From Haloferax litoreum (GTDB lineage Archaea > Halobacteriota > Halobacteria > Halobacteriales > Haloferacaceae), in contig NZ_WKJO01000001.1 in the NCBI RefSeq assembly GCF_009674605.1, positions 806,001 through 870,000 on the forward strand: a stretch of DNA of 64,000 nt. The letters run 5' to 3'. Below the pieces are notes generated by a model. It was given only the letters and a program-made list of their open reading frames with translations. It did not search any database and was not told the origin of the DNA. This document shows positions 54,196 through 61,899 of this stretch, piece by piece (position 1 is the stretch's first letter; the number at the start of each line of letters is the position of its first letter). A program made the translations under genes and the position numbers.

Positions 54196-54546
54196 ATGGA
54201 GCCCCTGTTACGGTTCGCGTTCGTTCCGGGGCACGTCCAGACCGCAGAGAGTCCGTTCATCACTGTCGTCGTCGCCCTCGCAGGCATCGCCTCGGTGACG
54301 CTCGCGGGTCTCGGCGTCGCGGTGTTCTACCGCCGACAGACTCGGTCGCACCTGCTCATCGCGTTGGCGCTCCTCGCCTTCGCGTCGCGGGCGGCTATCG
54401 CGGCCCTCTCGTTCGGCGGCGTCCTCTCGGACTTCGACCACCACGTCGTCGAACACGCCCTCGACCTCGTGATGGCCGGACTCGTCCTCGCGGCCATCTA
54501 CTACGCCCGGACTATCGAGCGCGAAGCAGGGGTAAACGAACCATGA
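54196..54546 (+). CDS. Four-helix membrane protein (DUF7471-like), 116 aa
   Basis: MEPLLRFAFVPGHVQTAES is followed by three or four hydrophobic helices and a short Arg/Glu tail. It ends with a 4-base overlap (ATGA) with the next gene, a two-winged-helix regulator. Such coupled membrane-helix/wHTH gene pairs recur in haloarchaea as I recall and may form a one-component regulator in two chains. Function unknown. Confidence 0.78.
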   Translation: MEPLLRFAFVPGHVQTAESPFITVVVALAGIASVTLAGLGVAVFYRRQTRSHLLIALALLAFASRAAIAALSFGGVLSDFDHHVVEHALDLVMAGLVLAAIYYARTIEREAGVNEP

Positions 54547-55055
54547 GCGAGACACGAATCCGCGTCGCAGACCACATCAAGCACAACCCGGGAGTCCACT
54601 TCAACGAGCTCGTGCGCGCGCTCGACCTCGCACCCGGCCAAGTACAACACCACATCCGTCGCCTCCTCTCTGACGAGACGGTTCTTCGAACCGAATTCTA
54701 CGGACGGACCCACTACTACCCGCCCGAGTTCGACGACTGGGAGCGCGGGGCCCTCGCACTCGTCCGACGAGAGACCGCTCGCGACATCCTCGGCCACCTC
54801 ATCGAACACGGTGACGCCCGCCCCGACGACGTGGCCGACGCAATCGGCGTCGCCCGAAGCACGCTGGAGTGGCACCTCAACCACCTCACCGAACGCGACG
54901 TCGTCCGCAAAGAACGCGACTTGCACAACCGCGTGACGCTCGTCCTGACGCACCCCAACCGGACGGCCAAACTCTTGGGCGAGGTGTCACCGTCGCTCCC
55001 CGAACGGTTCGTCGACCGGTTCGACCGCCTCATCGACACACTCGTCGAAGGCTGA
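54543..55055 (+). CDS. Two-winged-helix transcription regulator, 170 aa
   Basis: The N-terminal half (ADHIKHNPGVHFNELVRALDLAPGQVQHHIRRLLSD) and the C-terminal half (IGVARSTLEWHLNHLTERDV) each contain a winged helix; the sequence is shown in short fragments of a longer domain. Haloarchaeal winged-helix proteins with two DNA-binding units of this type are numerous. It is coupled by ATGA overlap to the preceding membrane protein and lies 89 bases before hisG on the same strand, so hisG may share its transcript. Confidence 0.85.
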   Translation: MSETRIRVADHIKHNPGVHFNELVRALDLAPGQVQHHIRRLLSDETVLRTEFYGRTHYYPPEFDDWERGALALVRRETARDILGHLIEHGDARPDDVADAIGVARSTLEWHLNHLTERDVVRKERDLHNRVTLVLTHPNRTAKLLGEVSPSLPERFVDRFDRLIDTLVEG

Positions 55056-55143
55056 CCACTGACTCGCGTCGCCTCGGCCGGTCACGTTCGCTGTCGTTTG
55101 CACCGGTCGAAAGCCAATTAGCCCCAGAGTGTGAGGTGTCGGT

Positions 55144-55989
55144 ATGCGAATCGCCGTGCCCAACAAGGGTCGCCTGCACGAACCGACCATCGACCTCTTG
55201 GAACGTGCCGGACTACACCTCGACAACGGTGCCGAGCGGAAACTCTACGCCGACACCGTCGACCCCGACGTGACGGTTCTCTTCGCCCGCGCCGCGGACA
55301 TCCCCGAGTACGTCCGCGACGGGGCCGCCGAAATCGGTATCACTGGTCTCGACCAGGTCCGCGAGTCCGGACATCGACTCGCAGAACTTCTCGATTTGGG
55401 GTACGGAAAGTGCCGCCTCGTCCTCGCCGCCCCGGAAGACGGCGACATCGAGTCGGTCGCCGACGTGTCCGGGAAAGTCGTCGCCACCGAGTTCCCGAAC
55501 ATCGCCCGCACGTACTTCGACGAACAAGGCATCGACGCTGAGGTGGTGGAAGTGACGGGGGCGACGGAACTCACCCCGCACGTCGAGATGGCCGACGCCA
55601 TCATCGACATCACCTCGACGGGGACGACGCTCCGCGTCAATCGCCTCGGCGTCGTAGACGAGGTGCTCTCGTCGTCCGTCCGCCTGTTCGCCCACCCCGA
55701 CGCCGTCGACGACCCGAAAGTCGCCCAACTCGTGATGGCGCTCGAATCGGTCCTGTCCGCAGAGGGCAAGCGCTACCTGATGATGAACGCGCCCCGCGAG
55801 AAACTCGACGACGTGCGCGAAGTCATTCCGGGACTCGGCGGACCCACCGTGATGGACGTCGCCGGCGACGACACCGTCGCCGTCCACGCCGTGGTGAACG
55901 AACGCGACGTGTTCGAAGTCGTCAGCGACCTCAAGAAAGTCGGTGCGAGCGGTATCCTCGTCACCGAAATCGAGCGACTCGTCGAATAG
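55144..55989 (+). CDS. hisG: ATP phosphoribosyltransferase HisG, long form, 281 aa
   Basis: First enzyme of histidine biosynthesis. [19 protein letters not shown] opens the catalytic domain, [14 protein letters not shown] and the [13 protein letters not shown] strand follow, and [18 protein letters not shown] is the PRPP-binding loop. The C-terminal 75 residues ([18 protein letters not shown] to [11 protein letters not shown]) form the histidine-binding ACT-like regulatory domain, so it is the long HisG_L form and needs no HisZ. The other his genes are elsewhere. Confidence 0.97.
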   Translation: MRIAVPNKGRLHEPTIDLLERAGLHLDNGAERKLYADTVDPDVTVLFARAADIPEYVRDGAAEIGITGLDQVRESGHRLAELLDLGYGKCRLVLAAPEDGDIESVADVSGKVVATEFPNIARTYFDEQGIDAEVVEVTGATELTPHVEMADAIIDITSTGTTLRVNRLGVVDEVLSSSVRLFAHPDAVDDPKVAQLVMALESVLSAEGKRYLMMNAPREKLDDVREVIPGLGGPTVMDVAGDDTVAVHAVVNERDVFEVVSDLKKVGASGILVTEIERLVE

Positions 55990-55998
55990 CGCTCGCGC

Positions 55999-56943
55999 TC
56001 ACTTCTTCTGCCATCGTAACTCTGGCACCGTCACACCCGGGTCGAACTGGACTTCGCCGTACCTGAACCTGACGTACAGCGCGATAGCCGCCATGCCGAC
56101 GAGCATCGCACCGACACCGAGGAGTCCCGCCTCGGGGCCGAACGCACCGCCGGTGACGAGGTCCGGTCCGCGTTCCGTCGTCTCGACGAACGACGACCCG
56201 AAGTCGAGGCCGCTGACGGCGAATCCGTAGACGCCGCCTTGCACGAAGTTCCACGAGATGTGGATGCCGACGGGAATGGCGAGGTCACCCGTGAGGACGT
56301 ACCCGAGGCCGAGCATGACGCCCGCGAGCGTGATGCTGAGGGTGCTGGTGAGACTCGCGTTCGGATTCTGTAGGTGGGCGAGACCGAAGAGCGCCGAGGA
56401 GACCACGAGGGCGACGGTCAGTGCGGTCGGCACGTCGAATCGCCAGCGCATCCCTTCGGCGATGTCCGTGAGGACGACACCTCGCAGGAGAAGTTCCTCC
56501 GCGATGCCGACGGAGATGAAAAACAGGAACAGTGCGGCAGCGCCGGTGAGACGGTCCACGCCGAAGCCAACGCCGTCGACGACGACCCACCCAGTGACGA
56601 GACCGATAGCGAAGATACCTGACATCAAGACGCCGCCGAGGACGAGTCCGAACACGAGGTCGACCGCCCAGTCGCGGTCGACGCCGAACCCGAGGTCCGC
56701 AATCGTCCGCCGGTCGACGTATCGGGCCGCGACGAACCCGCCAATTCCGGTCGCACCAGTCAGGACGACCGAGACGAAGAGGCGGGCAAGTGCGCTCGTC
56801 TCCAGCAGGTCGGTGAGGGCGACACCGACGCCGACGCCGATGGCCAGCGAGACGAAGACGACGACGACGACAGTCGCGAGGAGTCGAACCGGTGCGCGCG
56901 GGCGTCGTTCGGCGTCGTTCCAGACGAGTCTGCGGGGAGACAC
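55999..56943 (-). CDS. CPBP-family intramembrane metalloprotease, 314 aa
   Basis: Type II CAAX prenyl endopeptidase/ABI family with about eight helices. The three motifs are present: EELLLRGVVLTDIAEG (EExxxR), FGLAHLQNPN (FxxxH) and VGIHISWNFVQGG (HxxxN). These proteins process prenylated or immunity-linked substrates; the archaeal substrate is unknown. The GTG at 56943 is chosen because the in-frame sequence further upstream overlaps the next gene's region and is not hydrophobic. It ends 9 bases from hisG, convergent. Confidence 0.86.
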   Translation of the reverse strand: MSPRRLVWNDAERRPRAPVRLLATVVVVVFVSLAIGVGVGVALTDLLETSALARLFVSVVLTGATGIGGFVAARYVDRRTIADLGFGVDRDWAVDLVFGLVLGGVLMSGIFAIGLVTGWVVVDGVGFGVDRLTGAAALFLFFISVGIAEELLLRGVVLTDIAEGMRWRFDVPTALTVALVVSSALFGLAHLQNPNASLTSTLSITLAGVMLGLGYVLTGDLAIPVGIHISWNFVQGGVYGFAVSGLDFGSSFVETTERGPDLVTGGAFGPEAGLLGVGAMLVGMAAIALYVRFRYGEVQFDPGVTVPELRWQKK

Positions 56944-56998
56944 GGGAGTCGGTTCTCCGCCATCGGTTAAGAATGTACGCCGGGGATGCGGCGAGCGC

Positions 56999-57379
56999 TT
57001 AAATTGGCGCACTCGTCAAGATGACGAGAAGGCCGAACAGGATGACGCCGAGAATGACGGTCACGACGAAGTGGATGAACACCACGTAGGCGGAGAGTCG
57101 GTTCGACCGGCCGTAGAGGTACTTGACGAGCGTGAAGTCGAGACCGATTGCGAGGGCCAACGCGACGAACGAGTTCCACCCGAACGTGGTGAAGACGACG
57201 GCGATTGCCGCCGGAACCGGGCCGACGGCGAACGCCTTCTTGAGTTCGACGTCACCGAGGACGTTCCGCACGGCGATGTGTGCAGTGAGAGAGAGAAACA
57301 ACGCGAACAGCGCGAAGGTTCCGGCGACGGCGGTGACCGGTGCGCCGGAAGCGGCCGTCTGCAAGATGAGCGCGTCCAT
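56999..57379 (-). CDS. Four-helix membrane protein (DUF7473-like), 126 aa
   Basis: Four hydrophobic helices: residues 12-38, 50-68, 70-85 and 95-120, with short loops such as NVLGDVELKKAF and KYLYGRSNRLSAY. I recognise it only as a conserved haloarchaeal membrane protein next to tbp. No function can be given. It lies 55 bases upstream of the CPBP protease gene on the same strand. Confidence 0.73.
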   Translation of the reverse strand: MDALILQTAASGAPVTAVAGTFALFALFLSLTAHIAVRNVLGDVELKKAFAVGPVPAAIAVVFTTFGWNSFVALALAIGLDFTLVKYLYGRSNRLSAYVVFIHFVVTVILGVILFGLLVILTSAPI

Positions 57380-57462
57380 ATCGGCGCATCGGACGCGACG
57401 AACTTAGGTTCGGTCGATTCGCGACGTGACAAACGCGACGAGACGAAACAGAACGAACCGAG

Positions 57463-58032
57463 TTAGAGCGACCCAGACAGCAACCCGAGTTCGGAGAGGC
57501 GCGAGATGATGACGTCCACTGCCGCCTCTGCGTCTTCGGGTTTCTTGCCACCCGTGATGACAAGTTTGCCCGACCCGAAGAGGAGTGCGACCACGCTCGG
57601 TTCGTCCAGACGGTAGACGAGACCGGGGAACTGCTCGGGTTCGTACTCGATGTTTTCGAGGCCGAGGCCGATGGCGATGGCGTTGAGGTTCAGATTCTCG
57701 CCGAGGTCGGCGCTGGTGACGATGTTCTGGACGGTGATTTCGGGGTCGTCGTCGACGGGAATCTGGAGTTCACGAAGTTTGTCGAAGACGATACCGAGAC
57801 TCTCGTGTACGTCGTCGGTCGATTTCGCGCCGGTACAGACTATCTTCCCCGAGCGAAAGATGAGCGCCGCAGACTTCGGATTCTGTGTCCGATAGACGAG
57901 TCCCGGGAACTGTTCCGGGTCGTAGTCGGCACCTTCGAGGTCCATGGCCACACTCTGGAGGTCGAGTTCTTGGCCGATTCCCGTGGAGGCGACGACGTTC
58001 TCGATGTTGATGGTGTCCTTGGGGTCGGTCAT
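57463..58032 (-). CDS. tbp: TATA-box-binding protein, 189 aa
   Basis: Two imperfect TBP repeats: [21 protein letters not shown] with [20 protein letters not shown] and a [10 protein letters not shown] strand, and a second repeat [20 protein letters not shown] with [20 protein letters not shown] and [13 protein letters not shown]-contacting Phe/Val residues are conserved in both halves. Haloarchaea usually encode several TBPs; this copy has no extension or loss, so is likely a general one. Its own promoter has repeated TTAA-containing boxes, listed separately. Confidence 0.97.
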   Translation of the reverse strand: MTDPKDTINIENVVASTGIGQELDLQSVAMDLEGADYDPEQFPGLVYRTQNPKSAALIFRSGKIVCTGAKSTDDVHESLGIVFDKLRELQIPVDDDPEITVQNIVTSADLGENLNLNAIAIGLGLENIEYEPEQFPGLVYRLDEPSVVALLFGSGKLVITGGKKPEDAEAAVDVIISRLSELGLLSGSL

Positions 58033-58038
58033 GCAACA

Positions 58039-58068
58039 ATTTAAGTCACGTATTTAAGGTTTAAAAAG
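58039..58068 (-). promoter_or_regulatory. tbp promoter with repeated TATA-like boxes
   Basis: On the plus strand ATTTAAG occurs at 58039-58045 and 58052-58058, 13 bases apart, followed by GTTTAAAAAG at 58059-58068. Read on the minus strand these are three TATA-like boxes; the CTTTTTAAAC box is 27-36 bases before the ATG at 58032 and is the best core promoter. The nearer two could bind TBP or a regulator and give autogenous control. Confidence 0.55.
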
Positions 58069-58090
58069 ATTGGTGCAAGAGTTTGACAAT

Positions 58091-58402
58091 TTAGACGCGC
58101 CGTCGGATAATCTGGACGTTCCGGGCCGTGACGACGGTCCCAAGTAATGTCAGTGCAGTGGGAACAGCGAGCCGAGCAGTCGTGGGGCTGAGCGTCCAGT
58201 ACGCGGCCACGAAGAGCGCGACTGAGACGAGTTTCAACACGGCGAACGACCCCGGTCCGGGGTCGCCGCCAGAGATAAATCGAACGAGTGGGTTCCCCTC
58301 CTGTACACCTGCCATCCTGACCCCGACGATGGTCGTGACGTAGTCACCGAGGCCGTAGGCGAGTGCCGCCGCGCCCCAGAGGATGGCGTCGAGCGAAGCC
58401 AT
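58091..58402 (-). CDS. Small membrane protein, 103 aa
   Basis: MASLDAILWGAAALAYGLGD opens the first of three hydrophobic helices; GVQEGNPLVRFISGGDPGPG is a polar loop and LKLVSVALFVAAYWTL the next helix. The pattern is common among unassigned haloarchaeal membrane proteins. It is upstream of tbp on the same strand, but the strong tbp promoter between them makes co-transcription unnecessary. Confidence 0.75.
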   Translation of the reverse strand: MASLDAILWGAAALAYGLGDYVTTIVGVRMAGVQEGNPLVRFISGGDPGPGSFAVLKLVSVALFVAAYWTLSPTTARLAVPTALTLLGTVVTARNVQIIRRRV

Positions 58403-58560
58403 GGGGGTGGATTCGGACCATCCGTCATAAATCTCGCCGTCCGTCGTCGGACAGGAGACCCCACTCGTGGCGGCACGCTGGCACCCCCGAAACCCGTACG
58501 AACGCAGACAGACTCGCCGGCGACCGATACCCTCATTTTTCCGCCCCGTTAGGTCCGAGC

Positions 58561-59526
58561 GTGTACGGATTGGAACTCGCCGGCGAGGAAGACGCGTTCG
58601 CCGCGCGCGAGGCAGAGGCGGCGGCGACGGCAGTCGAAGTGGTCGCCCCGGGTCTCGCCACCGCCCGCGGCGTCGACATCGAGCGAGCGACACTGCTCGC
58701 GTACACCCGCCGCGTCGTCGAACTCGTCGGGAAGTGCGACCCCGACGTCGACGCCGCCCGCGCACTCGTCGAAGCCGCGAGCATCGACCGCGAAGGGACC
58801 GTCGCCGTCCGCGCCCGCGACGTGCGCGGCCTGACCGGTGTCAGTACGAGCGACGCCGAGCGAACTGTTGGGTCCGCCCTGGTGGAGCGCGGATTCGACG
58901 TGGACCTCGACGACCCAGACCACGAACTCCGCGTCTACTTCACCGAGGGAACGTGTCTCGTCGGGTGGGCCGTCGCCGAGAGCGTCCGAGACTTCTCGGA
59001 CCGAAAACCGACCGACCGACCGTTCTTCCAACCGGGGAGCATGGCCCCCGTGGACGCCCGTGCCTTCGTCAACATCGCCGGCGCGGAACCCGGCGCACGC
59101 ATCCTCGACCCGATGTGCGGAACTGGCGGCGTGTTACTCGAAGCGGGTCTCGTCGGGGCCGACGTCGTCGGCGTCGACGCACAGGAGAAGATGGCCCGCG
59201 GTGCGCGGGTGAATTTGGACCACTACGTCGACGGCGGGCACGTGGTCCGCGGCGACGCGACTGCACTCCCGTTCCGCGACGACACCATGGACGGTGTCGT
59301 CTTCGACGCGCCGTACGGGAGACAGTCGAAAATCGAGACGCATTCACTGGCAGACTTGGTCGGCGGCGCGTTAGAAGAGGTGTATCGAGTCGCCCCGCAG
59401 TGTGTGATGGTCGCCGATAGGTCGTGGGTGGACGAGGCCGAGGATGCGGGGTGGGACGTCGAACAGGTGTTCGAGCGACGAGTCCACCGGTCGCTCGTTC
59501 GGTACGTGCACATTTTGACGCGGTGA
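58561..59526 (+). CDS. tRNA (guanine-10) N2-methyltransferase, 321 aa
   Basis: Archaeal Trm-G10 (Trm11-like). The N-terminal 160 residues form a ferredoxin-like/THUMP region that recognises tRNA, and the C-terminal half is a class I methyltransferase: ARILDPMCGTGGVLLEAGLV (motif I), VGVDAQEKMARGARVNL, and VVFDAPYGRQSKI with the DxPYG catalytic motif, where the usual second Pro is Ala. It produces m2G/m22G at G10 of tRNA. The GTG at 58561 begins at the conserved YGLELAGEE; a T-rich CATTTTT lies about 25 bases upstream. Confidence 0.93.
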   Translation: MYGLELAGEEDAFAAREAEAAATAVEVVAPGLATARGVDIERATLLAYTRRVVELVGKCDPDVDAARALVEAASIDREGTVAVRARDVRGLTGVSTSDAERTVGSALVERGFDVDLDDPDHELRVYFTEGTCLVGWAVAESVRDFSDRKPTDRPFFQPGSMAPVDARAFVNIAGAEPGARILDPMCGTGGVLLEAGLVGADVVGVDAQEKMARGARVNLDHYVDGGHVVRGDATALPFRDDTMDGVVFDAPYGRQSKIETHSLADLVGGALEEVYRVAPQCVMVADRSWVDEAEDAGWDVEQVFERRVHRSLVRYVHILTR

Positions 59527-59555
59527 GAGAACAGACGTTCAAAGCGAGGCCATGT

Positions 59556-60581
59556 TCAGGAGTTTTCTTTTGAGACCTCGGTAATCCGTAATACAGCCCC
59601 TTCTACGAGCTCCTGAAATTCACTCTGGTCAATTACTCTAATCCCGTTGGTAGAGGTGGTACTGACCAGACTGGTGACGACATCCGATTCCACGATGACG
59701 ACGAACACACTGGTGACAGACTCGTTCTTCATCAGTGACCGGCACAGCGAGAGATCGATGTGGTCTACCTCCTCTCGATAAAAGACGCGAGCCGCGATGT
59801 TACGCTCTCCTTTGGTCGCAGTCAGTGGTGTGGCAGACTCGCCAATACCTTGTTCGGGAATACTGTAACCGAGAACTTGAAAAATTTCTTTCAGAAGTTC
59901 ACTGACAAGTCGACTGTCATTCGCCTTTCGAACGTACGAATCGAATCGCTTCTGCGAGTAATACGAACCAGACTCAAAGATTGCAGACAGTTCTGGGTAG
60001 GAATTAGCGACGGGAGACGGGATGGAGCGTTTGGTTGTGGGTTTGAGGGGAGAACCCTCGCTGTTGGCACTAGTCCTACCTTTGGACTGACCCACATCTC
60101 TCGCCGTCGTACCATCGTCAAAGACGAGTTCGATAGAATCGAGGTTGGCAAAGATATCAGGGACTTTGCTTCCTTCGGTCATGACCCGTATCTCGTTGTT
60201 GTGAAGAGTAACTTCGCCGCTGCGAGAAGTGTCTGGGTCGACTTTGTGTGGCGGACGCGTGTTGACTCGCTTCGTGAGTTTGACTCTCGGTTGCCCGCGG
60301 ACACGGCGGTCGGCACTCTGGTCCAAATTTTTCCAGTAGCTACGCTCCGTGATGGATTTGAGACCCACGTTCCGTTCGTGGACCATACGCCAGCCATCGA
60401 ATAGGAGTCGCCGACCGTCAGGCGTCTTCACACCAATGAGGGCCGTGCCACCCGTTGTGAATAGTTCGAAACCATTCGATCCACCAATATTTAGCGTGTA
60501 CGGGCCACGGTGAGTGGAAAACCCATCTGCGTTCGGAAGGTGATTTTTGTGATTGTCGTACCACCGGTCGAAAAGTCCCAT
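59556..60581 (-). CDS. Unrecognised low-GC gene; C-terminus resembles a degenerate Mrr-like nuclease fold, 341 aa
   Basis: Codon use and base composition differ sharply from all neighbours: in one 60-base stretch I counted, 59881-59940, only 24 bases are G or C, against 40 of 60 at 59401-59460. The first 165 residues (GLFDRWYDNHKNHLPN, GFELFTTGGTALIGVKT, a PDIFANLDSIELVFDDGT strand) match nothing I know. Residues 225-330 have the order of an Mrr/restriction-endonuclease-like fold (ELLKEIFQVLGYSIPEQG, SVFVVIVESDVV, NGIRVIDQSEFQELVEG), but the expected GD...QxK catalytic residues are absent. Start: ATG 60581; a GTG lies five codons upstream. Probably acquired by transfer. Confidence 0.7.
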   Translation of the reverse strand: MGLFDRWYDNHKNHLPNADGFSTHRGPYTLNIGGSNGFELFTTGGTALIGVKTPDGRRLLFDGWRMVHERNVGLKSITERSYWKNLDQSADRRVRGQPRVKLTKRVNTRPPHKVDPDTSRSGEVTLHNNEIRVMTEGSKVPDIFANLDSIELVFDDGTTARDVGQSKGRTSANSEGSPLKPTTKRSIPSPVANSYPELSAIFESGSYYSQKRFDSYVRKANDSRLVSELLKEIFQVLGYSIPEQGIGESATPLTATKGERNIAARVFYREEVDHIDLSLCRSLMKNESVTSVFVVIVESDVVTSLVSTTSTNGIRVIDQSEFQELVEGAVLRITEVSKENS

Positions 60582-60665
60582 AAGTCCGTAAGACACGTGT
60601 CTCTGGTTCGCAATTCAATCTTTCCTCGAAGTTATCCGGTAGTCGGTTCGTTCGGCACATTCAGA

Positions 60666-60724
60666 CACTGCACCGATTGTCTCGTCGGGAGAGTACCAAC
60701 TCCCGACCAACTATAGGTGCAGTG
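60666..60724. repeat. Nested two-stem inverted repeat upstream of the low-GC gene
   Basis: CACTGCACC at 60666-60674 pairs perfectly with GGTGCAGTG at 60716-60724, and inside it GTCGGGAG (60684-60691) pairs perfectly with CTCCCGAC (60700-60707) around an 8-base loop. A 9-base and 8-base unpaired interval separate the stems. It lies 85-143 bases before the low-GC gene and 24-82 bases after the stop of the GNAT gene, both on the minus strand, so it could be a terminator, a structured leader or a protein-binding site. Confidence 0.6.
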
Positions 60725-60747
60725 AATTGAGGGAGATTGACTACCCT

Positions 60748-61236
60748 CTACTCCAGCACGTACCGATTTTCCCGATACGAGGTGCCCCCGATAGTCGTCT
60801 GACTCTCGTCGACGTACTCGAACCCGAACTGTTGGTAGAAGGTGTTTCCCGGGTCGTTCTCGGCGAGAACCATCGCGTTGATTCGTTCGACACCCTCACT
60901 TGCGAGTTCGGAACGGGTGTGATTGAGCAACTCGTGGCCGACGTTCTGGCGGCGGTAGTCGGGATGGACGTAGAGGCGAAGGATGTAGCCCTCACTCTCG
61001 TCGCTGCTCCACGTCGCGTGGGCGAACCCGACGACTACGTCGTCGCGTTCGGCGACGAGGACGAGTGACCGGGCCGGAAAGAGCGCATCTGCAATCTGCT
61101 CACGTGCGTACCAGTCGTTGAATCCTTCCTCGATAGTTTCACGTGTCAAAACCTCCGGGTAATCTGTCTCCCAGGACGCTTTCGCGACGTGTCGAATCGC
61201 GTCGATATCCTCCTCGGTCGCCACACGAACTGTCAT
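60748..61236 (-). CDS. GNAT family acetyltransferase, 162 aa
   Basis: GNAT fold: TVRVATEEDIDAIRHVAKAS at the start, VVVGFAHATW and LRLYVHPDYRRQNVGHELLNH with the acetyl-CoA loop (R-x-x-N-V-G), and MVLAENDPGNTFYQQFGFEY for the C-terminal N-x-x-F-Y-x-x-x-G-F. It resembles protein N-acetyltransferases of the PhnO/RimI kind; substrate unknown. The ATG at 61236 is preferred over one five codons upstream. A nested inverted repeat lies just past its stop codon. Confidence 0.88.
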   Translation of the reverse strand: MTVRVATEEDIDAIRHVAKASWETDYPEVLTRETIEEGFNDWYAREQIADALFPARSLVLVAERDDVVVGFAHATWSSDESEGYILRLYVHPDYRRQNVGHELLNHTRSELASEGVERINAMVLAENDPGNTFYQQFGFEYVDESQTTIGGTSYRENRYVLE

Positions 61237-61287
61237 GTGTACACACACCACTCGTGTGCCGATATTCCTTCCCCTGCACAGGGCGCG

Positions 61288-61899
61288 TCAGGGAGACTCT
61301 CGCCGCGCCAACACCGTCTCGCCCGCCCGCACCGACTGCCCCTTCTCGACGACGACGTCCTCTGACCCGTACTCCGGCGGCAGGAGCACGTCCGCCCGAG
61401 AACCGAAGTCGATATGGCCAATCTTGTCGCCGCGTGCCAGTTCGTCACCGGGAGCGACGTACGGGTGGATTCGCCGGGCGAACGCACCCGCAATCTGGGA
61501 CACTTCGTACTCGCCGTCGTCCGATTCGACGACGATATCGACGCGCTCGTTCTTGTCCGAATCCTTCGAGAACGCGGGTTTGTGCGCGCCGGGACGGTGG
61601 GTCACGTCCGCGACTGTCCCCGCGACGGGGGCACGGTTGACGTGCACGTCGGTGACGTTCATGAACACGCCGACGCGGACACGCCCGTCTTCGACGCGGA
61701 CGACAGAGACGTGGCCGTCGGCGGGCGAGACGACACCGGGCGCGTCCGGCGGAAAGCGTTCCGGGTCGCGGAAGAACCACAGGACGAACGCGCCGACAGC
61801 GAGGAGGACGGCACCCGCTGGCGGGAAGACGAACGCGGCGACTGCCGCGCCCAGAAATGCGGGCACGGCGAACCGTCGATAGCCGGGGGCGAACTGCAT
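61288..61899 (-). CDS. pssD: Archaetidylserine decarboxylase PssD-type, 203 aa
   Basis: Pyruvoyl-dependent phosphatidylserine-type decarboxylase. The N-terminus has a membrane segment (AFLGAAVAAFVFPPAGAVLL), then WFFRDPERFPPDAPGVVSPADG, MNVTDVHVNRAP and the HKPAFSKDSDKNERVDIVV strand; IDFGSRADVLLP carries the Gly-Ser cleavage site of the proenzyme. In H. volcanii PssA and PssD are needed for lipid attachment of ArtA substrates. Its start codon follows the rfcC stop with no gap (TGA at 61900-61902, ATG at 61897-61899), so the two are co-translated. Confidence 0.94.
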   Translation of the reverse strand: MQFAPGYRRFAVPAFLGAAVAAFVFPPAGAVLLAVGAFVLWFFRDPERFPPDAPGVVSPADGHVSVVRVEDGRVRVGVFMNVTDVHVNRAPVAGTVADVTHRPGAHKPAFSKDSDKNERVDIVVESDDGEYEVSQIAGAFARRIHPYVAPGDELARGDKIGHIDFGSRADVLLPPEYGSEDVVVEKGQSVRAGETVLARRESP

